NCBI GenBank assembly: GCA_973895155.1
Contig: OZ316894.1
Coordinates: 682,001-746,000, forward strand
Direction: 5' to 3'
Length of the DNA stretch: 64,000 nucleotides
Source of the DNA: Marsupella aquatica
Lineage: Eukaryota; Marchantiophyta
Positions 35,047 to 45,155 of this stretch are shown in pieces; the first letter of the stretch is position 1; each line of letters starts with the position of its first letter. The translations under genes were made by a program, and so were the position numbers. The notes under the pieces were generated by a model. That model made no database searches, was not told the origin of the DNA, and saw only the letters and a list, made by a program, of their open reading frames with translations.

Positions 35047-38000
35047 TTACTCAGAAGAATCCGAATCTTCTATTTCTTCCGTCGTATGCCTCTCCTTCTC
35101 ATCCCCTTCATTTTCCTCTCCTTGTCCTCCTGAAGCAGCATCTCCAACAGCATCTCCATCCTCTTCATCTTCAGAGTCAAAATTTAAGACAGAGCGAACT
35201 TTATCTTTTTGTTTTCTTCCCACATCTTTAGCGGGAGATGAGGAACTGACATCCTTTGGAATCAATAAATCCATCCATGTCTTTTCCGCAATCTCAACAA
35301 ACTCTTTTTGGTTTTCTATACCAAGAATAAAACGACCACAATAGTCACCAGCAACAAATGTACTTTCCGAACCCACAGTCCAGTCCATGACAATGTCACC
35401 CGGCCGAGTGATTAACTCTAACACAGATTGCATGAACCCAACGGACAAGCGTCCATTGCCAGCAAACGCTGCTGAAGGAGTTGGATCCTTCCTCACACTC
35501 GGGAGACCAATAAGGTTAGTGATAGAAGGATCTTCAGTTGCAGAGAGGGGTCGAAACTTGGGGTCCTTTGGAACCTTAACCTTTGACGAAACACGACTGA
35601 ATAGATCCAATCTCAATGTGAAAACCTGTGAAATCCCAACAAACTCCATTGTTAAGATGTCGACGATCCAACCAGAAAATCATTTAAATCACGGCATAAC
35701 AATGAATTTTGGATAGCGCCAGGTGCTAACAAAGAATATCCCCTTAATCAAAGGGTATATGAAAACATTTTTAGCTAGCGCTTGGCGCTAACAAAGGACA
35801 GCACGAAGAGTGAGAGAATTTACCTGGCAATCACTTCGGGCCATGTACATTGGAACTCCCATAACCACGTTCAGGGTTTTCACACACTGAAACTTTTGAG
35901 ACTCCTGGCTCGCGCCGATGACCTGCGAGATCTGATCATACTTGCCGGTATGGAAAATGGCCAATATACCATCATCTGCTAGAAAGGGGTCCATTGCGCA
36001 AAAGAATGAACCAACAATTCTGTGATCTGGGGAATTCCATTTTGGAGACTTCTTCTCTAAAAGGGATGGGCGCAGTCCAGTTGGGAGGTAAACGAATCCA
36101 GCATCAACTCCAAATGATCTTATCTTTCCTCCTCTTATGACTCCTTTCTCCCTTAGACCAAGCAAGACTAGGTCTTCACCCACTTCTCCACATTTGACAC
36201 CCAAGCCGGTTTCTGCTCTTTCATGAACACACTCTCAAAGAAGTCCATTACGCTGGACTCAACAAAAACATGCCTAGAAGTCTTAGACTTGAACTGTCCA
36301 ACATCTCGTTGAACACCAGTAGAAGCGACCGAATCCCGAGAGGAAAATCCATGATCCAAAGATTTCTTTTTCTTTTTCTTCGTGCTGGTGGCATCTGCAG
36401 GTCGCACCATCTTCTCCGTGTTGGGAGGAGTCTGTTCATCAGGGATATCTTGTTCCCCCGTATCAGCTTCAGAGACTCCAGGAGTGACAGTCGTCTTTGC
36501 ATCTTGTGTTTCTTCTCCATCCGATTTCCGTCCACCTAGAAAAAGATACAAAAGTTTCCAAGATTACGGTCCACATAACACCAGCGTCGGGCGCTAACCA
36601 AACTGCCCCAAAAATCAACCGATAAATAGACAACTTGATCTGCAGCGCTCATCAAAAGTCACCGACATAATCAAGCTGGTGGAGAGAAAATACAGAATGC
36701 CAATGGAAAATAACACCAGCGCCGGGCGCTAACCAAACTGCACAAAAATCAAGCAATAAAGGGACACCAACATCTGTGGCGCTAAACAAAAAGTCACCTA
36801 AATATCCAAACTAGTGAAGGGAAAATACGGAATGCCAATGAAAAATAGAAGAATCTCACGTTTCTTCCCGGATCTCGTTGATGGGCTGGTTACTCCAGTG
36901 TCTACTTTTGCTTTCGCCCGGGGTTTTCGACTCCTGTCTACATGCAAAACTTCTGTTTCGCAATGTTTCTGCAGCTCGCTCACCGAGGCATCTACATCTT
37001 TCGATAAACCTTGTTTCATTTTAGAGAGAACTTTTCAAGGCACTAAAGACTTTGATAATTTCAGAAATGCATCCTTTTCAGCTTCATCGAAAGGGGTGTC
37101 CCACTTATCTATGTCAAGATACCATGGACAGTGGGTTATCTCCCACAATGAAATGTCACGTGGTGGAACGTCCCCTTCGGCAGGGTGCATTGAGTAAACT
37201 TCGCTAGAAGCATCCCCCTCTAGAACGGACCATTTCTGGAATGCAGGAGGGTAAGCCCAAAAATACTCTGGAGAACTGGTCTCCATCGCCATGTAGAAGC
37301 GATACAGATATCTCTTGGCTCGCTTCTGGTTGCGAATGGTATAGTCTTCCTTGTCTCCGTACTTGGACTGCCAAATTGTGCTAAAAAACTTCGCCTTCAC
37401 TGTTTCACCGTATGTCTTGAAATCATTGGTGATGTTCAAGACCAAAGCTTCAAATGTCTCCACTCCTCCTAGCGTCAGACGATCAGCAGGTAGGATCGAC
37501 TGGACTTGCGAAAGAGATGTCTGTAACATTGCAATTGCAATTCCTTCCACCAAACTCCACATGTGCCATGTATGACACCACTGTTTAACAGGGTCATCAT
37601 TCACACTCGGGGGATGGTAAAATTGTTTTTTGAGCTTGGGTGTACAGTGAGCGACAAGAAGAGTACAGCGCAGTTGTGGATCCAAGTAGGAGACAGCAGT
37701 GAATAGACGCGCGCGGTCCATTGTACATACTACAGAGTCCGGCTTCTTTTCTCGTTTCTTCCTCTCCGTAAGAATGTACATTTCTGCACAAGTTGACAGA
37801 AAATCACCAAACTCTGGGCTTATCAGGGGGTAATCTTGGATGTCTTTATGCTCCACTCCTTCGTTGCCTCCTTCATCATGGCAGCATACCGCTTACCAGT
37901 CTCTTCAGATGACCACGGGCGACCTTGACTTGTCGCAACAGCCAAGTCAAGCTTAAATTGAAGTGAATACGACTTAATCTTGTTTTCACACAAGATGTAA

Positions 38001-39007
38001 ACCAATGCTTCCAATGGCATCTGCTTGGTATACCAAGACCCCTTTCTTGTTTTGGCACGAATAGTTTGAAATCGCTTGAAGCTTCCGGGGTCGATGATCG
38101 GCTTGTAGGCCTCCAAGTCATGAGTTAAAATCCGATTGATTCTATCAGCATCGAGAATCCACAATGGTTCCACCACAGCTTGCCCTAACCTGTAAGATAT
38201 AATGGCAAATATTAGCGCCTGGCGCTAACTAACCTTGCAAAAATCAAGCGCAATTGACCGAATTCAATAGCGTTTATGCAACTTGAGGAATACTTACTGG
38301 TTCACCATGTGCATAGCCGCTTCAAGCTCAACTAGAGAACCTCGATCTCCCTTAAAAACAGTGCATTGAACACGCGGATGGTACTTGATATTGTCTGGAT
38401 TCTCATTTGTTACTTGGGTCCACGAGTAGAGTCGATGATTCCCGTCAAAAACACAGAACATCTTATCCTTCAGAATGTGGAAATCTGGATCAGTAGCACA
38501 TTCTGCTTCAAACAAGTCGTTCTGGGCAACCCAAACAGCATCCCAGGTCTCCCGAATTTCAGGCGTGCAGAATTGAACAACTCCTTCTGAATCCGTGGGC
38601 TGGACGTAAAACCGCATCCCAATTGAAGAGTTGTACCCAGAGCTCCGAAACGAATCCTTGAGCTTATCGATAGATGCACTATTTTTCTGTAAGGTCCAAA
38701 CGATTTCCATGTGAACAAGCCGACAAAGAGGGATACGCGGCGGCTCTTTCTTCTCCCCTCTGAAATCGACTCCAAACGACATTGCATATTTCTCGATCAC
38801 AGCATCCATGGACAAGACTTCCTCGCCCCCGTCCTCCATCGCAAAATCTCCGTATGACTCCATGATGCCTCGTTTTGGCTTTGGAATCGCCTGACTAATG
38901 TTTCGCAAAGAGTTCGACGCAGACGAACGAGTGACTCTCCGAGTATAAACTAATCCGGAGAATGAGGACTCGGATGTTTCAGAATGGCCAGGAGAATGAT
39001 TCTCCAT
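35047..39007 (-). pseudogene. ParB-like domain plus degenerate N4/N6 DNA methyltransferase-like protein, four exons
   Basis: Exons (minus): 39007-38298, 38189-36860, 36536-35824 and 35625-35047, all with GT-AG introns. Exon 1 holds a ParB/sulfiredoxin-like segment with MFCVFDGNHRLYSWTQV (about 38415-38465), the DGxHR motif. Exon 2 ends with ITHCPWYLDIDKWDTPF (about 37095-37145), placed like methyltransferase motif IV but lacking DPPY. Exon 3 has a Lys-rich linker and FCAMDPFLADDGILAIFHTG. Exon 4 has GDIVMDWTVGSESTF and GRFILGIENQKEF, like the motif I region (D-P-F-x-G-S-G-T) of N6_N4 methylases, then an acidic tail. Order IV before I is beta-class. Both catalytic motifs are altered, so methylation is doubtful. 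Frameshifts near 37860 and 36200 and a TGA at 37035 break the frame. ParB-methylase fusions are known from prophages. Each intron contains palindromes. Confidence 0.65.
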
Positions 39008-40241
39008 GTTTGTTTAAGATGCACACACATGGGGAACCCGCACTGCAACGTGCTTCTTGCGTGATGCAACGTTTCTTGTGGTGCTATACCGATATGGACG
39101 AATGATTGACAACGATCCTAAACGTGCGCAGAGGTCGTTCTAACGAGCAAGGAAGACACTATCGCGAAAAGATCTTATCTGATATACCCTGTGGCAGACC
39201 AACATGTATCACAAGTACACATCGAAAAGCACGAGCATCCAAAAGTAGACCTACTAAAGGTTGACACTTGTCACATTTTAACTAGTTTATAGGTACTCGT
39301 GAATATATTTATCCAGGAATTCGTTATAAATTGTAACGATAAACGGTCAAAGTTACCGTTTAAAAAGACCGTTTATGTCAGTATTCTACTTTGATCTAAT
39401 ATTAGCGCCTGGCGCTATTATTATGCTAGACTAAAATATATCTTAAAATGAAAGATTTTAATAATAGTGCCTGGCGCTAGTAACATTGTACTAAAAAATC
39501 ATGCAAATGATTGGACTGAAGTGAGAAAGATTTTGTAATAAACGGCTTCTATTTCTATAAAGTTTATGAAAGTGCCAGGCGCTATTTTTCTTTTAGTCTC
39601 AAATAGGGCTCAAATGTGTAGATTTCAATAATAGCGCCCGACGCTAGTAACGAGACACCTCAAAATGGTAGATGTTTGGACAAAAAATGTGTAAGTTTCT
39701 ATAAATAATGTACGAGTACATCTTGACATTTTTATGAATTTTATGATAGCGCCTGGCGCTATTATTATGATAGCTTCTACTCGATCTCAAATGGATCGAT
39801 TTTAATATTAGCAGAGGGTAATATTGTCGTCTGACATAAATAAGGGTCTATTTCCAAGGAAACCCGATATATTTCCAAGGAAACCCGATACCTGTCGTAG
39901 GATGTTAACCTGTGTGAGTAACCAAAATGGCCAATGATCTTTGCTTTTGTTGTTCATTTTTTGGGCTCTTTCAGATGTGGAAAATGCTAGCGCCTGGCGC
40001 TACTATATTACCCCTTTGGTTACAACGTCAAAACCATTAATTCAACAGTAACTATCCGCTGAATTGATGGTTTTGTCATTTCTTGAACGGTAAGAAAATC
40101 CGTACCCAACGGATCCTATAACCGCTCGACGGCTCTTTCCGTTTGAGACTTGGATTTAGAAGAAACCCTCAACCATACAAACTAGCTTCATTTTACCATG
40201 TATCATTATTTTATGTAGTCGGTTATCTTTGGGGAGTTAGA
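39008..40241. promoter_or_regulatory. divergent promoter region of the MULE with six palindromes
   Basis: Lies between the ATG of the leftward gene (39007) and the first ATG of the rightward transposase (40242). Six palindromes sit within about 600 bp (39403, 39465, 39571, 39632, 39747, 39988), the densest group in the element, in otherwise AT-rich DNA. By position it should contain both promoters. A short duplicated segment (ATTTCCAAGGAAACCCGATA) lies near 39850-39890. Confidence 0.6.
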
Positions 40242-43200
40242 ATGTCTCGCATTATTGGAATAATGTGTCCGAATACAGGTGACGTTGTGATGATCCCTGT
40301 GTTGATTTCCGAAACCAAGAAACGTGTTAGTGATAATTACCTGTGTGGAAGATTTGGGGTGACGAGAAAACATATTTTGAGTATCAGAACTTTGAACGAT
40401 GGGCCCGCTCATTTTGATACTGAAGCGGAGGACGTTGTTTGGAATCTCAAATATGGCGTGGAGTACTTGATTTTCATTCAACTAAGGGACATCGTTCATG
40501 TCAAGGTGGAGACGCATCAGGTCGCTCACGATGTGATTGACCTTACGTCCGACGCTGAATGCTCTGAGGGTTCTCCACCAATCTCAAAGGGTGGTGAGGT
40601 CAATAAGGAGGGCGGAAGTACCAGTTTGTTGATGCCCCAGATACCCCCCGTATTGATTGCGTCGGAGGAGTCTGATGATGGAGACACTCTAACTCGTCCT
40701 GTTCTGGTTGTGTACAGAAGAAGCGCACTTGATGCCTTGTTGAAGTCAACTGGACAAAGTGAGTTATCGCGCTTTGTTAGGTCCGAGGCATTCATTCACA
40801 AACAGGTTGAATGCTTACCTGTAGAGTACAATGGGAATACCATATTTGAGCTTCCACCTGTTGAAGGTGTTGGCTCGAAAGGGGATCGTCTGCGAAACAT
40901 GGATTGATGCAAGGACTGCTACCTCTGGACTAGAATCCTTCCTACTTCTGCTAATGTCGTTCCGAAGAAGATGTGGGAGTTTGGGAAAGTAAGTTGTAGT
41001 GGTTCTCTCGAATGCCGAAATAGAGCATGTGAGTTTTACACCAGGACTCAAGTCAGAAACTGTAATGGATGGGATGGGACCCCCAAGCTCTCTGGTCAGC
41101 ATTGTCCTGGGAGGTTTATCGATGCTGGAGGAATTGTTTGTCGCTATTGCCTTCAAGTTCCATTTTGTGTTGAGTCTTGTCCAGCAAAAATGTTTTATAT
41201 GTACCCGCAAGTTTTGATCGAAAATGACACTGCAAAACACATGTCACGACTTGCAATCCATATGGGAGTGCACAACCATCCATGTCGGAAGGTCTGGTCT
41301 AGAAGTGCTGAGAAAATAGCAATAGAAGAAATACGGAGACAGCATAAGAAGTCTCCTTCTTCTACACCGTGCGTTTTGAAAAATGAGATCACTGGATCTT
41401 TAATGGATGCCGTAGGTGAGTCTGTGGATGACATTTCAAAGCTAGAAGAATCAGAAATCTGGAAATCACTTATGCTCGTTTCAACGCCTCAGAAGTTTTC
41501 TGCGTTATTTAAGAGCGTTCGCAAAGATCAGGTTGGTCGAGGTGATTTGGAATATCTGGTTCGCATGCAGAAGAATGTTACGTTTCCTTTTCTCCAAAGA
41601 TATCTTCTTCCTGGGCAGGGCTGTAAAGGTGATAGAGCGCATATTTTCAAAATGACTATCAAAGGTCATGGATCGGGAGTAGATTTATTGCGTCAGATGA
41701 AGAAAGGGGGGCCTCTACAAGGAGCATGGGTGAGCTTTGACATGATGAAAAGGATGTCGAAAGAATGGAGTACTTTTAGTGCACATGTGTATGACCATAA
41801 CTATCGAGCTTTGTGCACAATATTTACTTGTGAACTCAAAGCAGAGGACACTGCATCGCTTGAGAAAGCTTGGAGGTTGATGATCGAAGTCGCTTTGGAG
41901 AACGGTTTAAACGGTGTGGAAATCCATGGTTTCATGGCGGATAATGCTCAGGCGGGATGGATAGCGGTTAGGAATGTCTTCTTTGACGGCCATCCAAACC
42001 CGGAGAGAGAGCGATCGGATGCATTCCACTTTTATCAGTCTTTGCATCGGCACTCTATCGAAGGAGTACTTGAAGAAAAACGTGTTGAACATTGAATCCT
42101 TTGGGACAAGTTGCGGAATGCCGCTTCATTTGTGGAAGCCTACAGGGTATCACGAGAGATTGATTCATGGTGGAGATCTGGAAATTGTATTCCTGGGAAA
42201 CTTAGAATGTTGCAAGGATGGATCGCTTGGTGGGTTGTGAGGTGGCGTCAGTGGGGAAATTTCATACGTTTGGTGAGTCAATGTATACTAGCGCCTGGCG
42301 CTAGTATTAATATCCCTTTTCTAATTGTGATATTTACCGATGTTTTTGCCAGCGCCGGGCGCTAACGTACAAATAGCTTGATAGCTTCTTCAATCTTCAC
42401 AATCATCATGAAAACATTCATACCTTTCGTCCGCCCATTTTGAAGTTCTACTTTTTTTATTTGATATATTGTACTGAATTTGACAAAACTCTTTTTCAGA
42501 GCAAAAGTGCACTTGAAGGGGGGATGATTCCCAATTGCACTGGTTCTGAAGCTGTTCACGGAATCATGAAAGCATGGCAGGGAAAGAAAACAGTTGGTTT
42601 GTTCGAAGGATGTAAGACCGATCACAACAGAGCAATCTCACAAATAGCAGCCTATACAGCATATCGTGAAGGGCTCCATCAGGGTACCCGTCCAACAGTG
42701 TTTGAATTGGCTTTTCGTTCGGCTGACCAAGCAGGGTCCCCGAAACTCTTCGAAGAAGCCTCTAATATGTTACTCGCAAATGCAGCAGAATTTGATTTGG
42801 AGAGGGATTCTCCGTTGAATGGGGATTTTGTGACAAAGTCTATGAAAAGAAAAGGTCCAACGACCGGGAATGTCTCTCCACAAGACTCCCATCGACATGA
42901 CACGGTTCTCATAACTATGCCAAACACCCAAGGTTGCAAGAGGAGAAATTTGACCTCAGCCGAGTTTGAGCACATTCTGATACTTGGAACTCCTCCTTCG
43001 AATCCAGTTATCGATTTGTCTGAAAGTGGCTCTCCAGTTTCCCATCATGTCACTCAATCTTCCGAAGTTCCAGAAAGTGTTCCGAACACCACTCCATTCA
43101 TTCTTGTAGACACTTCGCTTTTTGAAGAGGACGTTGTACCCAGGTCGTGGCATTTGCGGAGAGTTTCCAGACACGGTGCTGGACCACAGTGTAATGGGAC

Positions 43201-43993
43201 GTTGTCTGGAAGTTGTGATCGAGATGAGTGTCGTAATTGAATTAAGAAGGTCGGATATCCTTCAAATGCAGGGGTTGTCGGAATAGTCGTCAAAGGTTAC
43301 CGCTTATTCAGAGGTGAACACCATCCAGAGCTTGTTTGGTTCTGCCCCACTCGTGATTGCTGGAAGAGCCACCCTCGTCGAGGTATTGTGAACCTCCCTA
43401 CTTGCCCAAACTTTTTGCCAGTACAGAAAGGCACTCATCTTTCAAGTCTGGAGTTGAATTTCCTTCACGAGCAGGGCATTGAAGTCTCGAGAGGAGGTGC
43501 TGTTTCACGTTGTCCTTCTCCATTTGAACTGAGAATCAACATTGACGTTTTCCCTGAAAAGATCGATCTTGCACAAGTCAACATCCATTTTCAAACGAGA
43601 AACGGGCATGCGATGAGCTCCAGATCAAATCTCACTCAGGAATATCATAAAAGGATTGAATCAGCAACAAAAGAAACAATGACTTTGATCAAAACTATGG
43701 AAGTTTCATCGGGAAATTCATACCAAAAACGATTCCAGATACGCACACATGCACATTTATGAACTGCAAATACTTACTGGGTGCAGATTTGCATTTTCCC
43801 TTGTTGCTCTTGTGAAGATTTCTTTCGTCGACATTCTCGAGGGAAACCTTTCATGCCATGTAAACACTTGTATTGGGTTTACAAAGTTATCTGCAAGCTT
43901 GATCTTGTGGACAATATCCTCCCAAGCCAACCGATTCTTACCATTGCGGAACTACATTATATTCTAGCAAGGCAGAATGCTTATGGTTTATAG
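40242..43993 (+). pseudogene. MULE transposase (WRKY-GCM1-like finger, DDE core, SWIM finger), two exons with four in-frame TGA codons
   Basis: Catalyses transposition. Exons 40242-42272 and 42500-43993 are joined by a phase-0 intron containing two palindromes. The region around residues 245-345 is a Cys/His finger ending in the GxHNH pattern (HMGVHNHPCR), as in WRKY-GCM1 fingers of MULEs. The catalytic core shows SFDMMKRM (about residue 498, first Asp), FMADNAQAGWIAVRNVF (about 566, second Asp) and FHFYQSLHRH. The C-terminus has a SWIM finger, CSC...PCKH (about 1113). VIDLTSD (about 97) and VIDLSES (about 845) look like SUMO-interacting motifs. TGA codons at 40905, 42093, 43238 and 43760 interrupt a frame of about 1,175 codons that has no other stop or frameshift; the terminal stop is TAG. 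The first ATG is used because upstream codons lack one. Confidence 0.88.
42273..42499 (+). other. transposase intron with two palindromes
   Basis: 227-bp intron, GTGAGT at 42273 and TTTTTCAG at 42499, phase 0 on both sides. It contains palindromes at 42289-42303, only 17 bases from the donor, and 42350-42364. Confidence 0.85.
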
Positions 43994-44512
43994 GAAGGCT
44001 TAGTATTCTAGTTTACGGTCAACGGGTATGTAGGACTTGTCGTTTCGTAACGGTAACTTTGTTTTAGTTAGCGCCCGGCGCTAGTAAACAACATTTGGTT
44101 TCTTTTCAACACGGCTCAATGTTTTGTGGGTTGCTCAAAACGCTTAATTTGTTTTTACAATTTTACGGATGTGTAATTTTCATTGTACGGGTAACAGAGA
44201 TTTCTTTGTATTCAATCGTCACTTGGACTTCAGTTTTGTTAGCGCCCGGCGCTAGACTTCATTTCCTTACTTGGTTTCAGTTTGTAGTTTCCAGGTCTGA
44301 ACGTGTGGATTTCTTTCGCATGCATTCTCAAGGATGACCTTTTCTTGCCTTAGAAACCGTTATCCTCTGATCATTCCGGTAGATGGTGTGCGGGTATTTT
44401 GTTAATGATATTTTTTAACGGTATCAAACGCTTGGTTAGGACTAAGCGCTAGTAAAGGCATCTTCCGATAATTGTCGTTTTCCCCATCTTTTTGAGTTGA
44501 TGTTGAATTTTA

Positions 44513-44639
44513 CCTCTTTGGTTTGGTCCAAAATTAAGCCGTTTTTTGTCAATGATAGTACCAATTCTCCTGTTTTGTTCAACTATTTTTCCTGCTATGA
44601 TCATCACTGTTTCCTGTTTCCTGTCACGGAGGTCGGGCC
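44513..44639 (-). repeat. MULE right terminal inverted repeat
   Basis: Inverted partner of 32874-33000. A 96-codon open frame over this end (44497-44787) is a by-product and not a gene. Confidence 0.9.
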
Positions 44640-44648
44640 CGCTTTCAC
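44640..44648. repeat. MULE target-site duplication, right copy
   Basis: CGCTTTCAC, identical to 32865-32873. Confidence 0.95.
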
Positions 44649-44690
44649 CATTTCAAAGATGGGATATGTTCTTGTGGCGATTACTGGTGA
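44649..44690 (+). pseudogene. PPR-DYW pseudogene, piece 3 (last 13 codons)
   Basis: Following the duplicated Phe-His codons, the frame reads HFKDGICSCGDYW and then TGA, the canonical DYW terminus. Past the stop, CAGATTGAAAG-like sequence resembles the 3' flank of the intact PPR gene at 4974, so the paralogy extends into the 3' UTR. Confidence 0.95.
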
Positions 44691-45155
44691 CCAGATTGAA
44701 AGTTGGTTTGAAAGTGACATGAAAGAAGAACTCACTCATCCCCATTTGTCCTTATGTTCCAATCTGTCTTGTTCAAGAAATGAGTGATGAAGCATGCTTC
44801 ATTAGACAGATTCGCCAAACAGAGATGATCCCTCTAAATTCACACTATATCAAGGTCAAGTGAAAAATAATTTATGCACATATAGAGTAAATTTTGAAAA
44901 GATTCCAATAGGCAGATGGGAGAGGGGATACATACAAAGGAACCCTACTCGTCCATTAATTTCAAAAGAATGTCGCAAGTGGCAGCATTATTTGCATTGG
45001 TTTTTCTGACCAGTGGTCCTAATTTGAAGGCTCTATAAGAACCTAATGTCTTGCTAAATATGTGATAATTGTTACAACCCAAGGTTGAGTCTACCATTAA
45101 CCTGGGTTAAACCTCCTCCTTTAAGTAGTTACCCTAACATCCTTAGTAACTACTG
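44691..45155. other. 3' flank of the PPR pseudogene
   Basis: No gene recognised. The first part is PPR 3'-flank-like; the rest is AT-rich up to the start of the inverted retroelement copy. Confidence 0.5.

Larger units (their letters stand above)
33067..44254. repeat. 19 dispersed 15-bp palindromes, TAGCGCCnGGCGCTA
   Basis: Starts at 33067, 33452, 33688, 34612, 35714, 35776, 36582, 36717, 38213, 39403, 39465, 39571, 39632, 39747, 39988, 42289, 42350, 44069 and 44240. Eight are perfect. The others differ at one or two positions, most often by C-to-T or G-to-A. Half-sites occur at 36778 and 44445. All fall outside coding exons: four in the 3' zone of the minus gene, five in its introns, six in the divergent promoter region, two in the transposase intron and two in the transposase 3' flank. 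I found none outside the MULE. They are isolated sites, not a clustered spacer array. Confidence 0.95.
32874..44639 (+). mobile_element. 11.77-kb Mutator-like element (MULE) with ParB/methyltransferase-like passenger gene
   Basis: Bounded by 9-bp target duplications, the Mutator hallmark, and by inverted repeats of about 127 bp (32874-33000 and 44513-44639) sharing GACAGGAAACAG and GAACAAAACAGGAGA. It carries two genes that diverge from about 39008-40241, the reverse of maize MuDR, whose genes converge. One is a MULE transposase (plus); the other is a ParB-like plus DNA-methyltransferase-like gene (minus). Nineteen copies of a 15-bp palindrome lie in its noncoding DNA. It interrupts the last exon part of a PPR-DYW pseudogene, whose end, FHHFKDG...CSCGDYW, is restored across the site. 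Confidence 0.95.

Noticed and set aside
43238-43240. Reading the in-frame TGA codons as proof of a changed genetic code
   Set aside because: Ordinary genes in the window, such as the PPR gene and the PHD gene, end in TGA, and one TGA aligns with Arg in a paralogue, so mutation is simpler.
33067-44254. CRISPR-like array made of the palindromes
   Set aside because: Spacing ranges from about 60 bp to more than 2 kb, intervals contain genes, and the setting is a plant nuclear transposon.
44497-44787. 96-codon frame across the right MULE end
   Set aside because: It spans the terminal repeat, the target duplication and the PPR end in the wrong frame.
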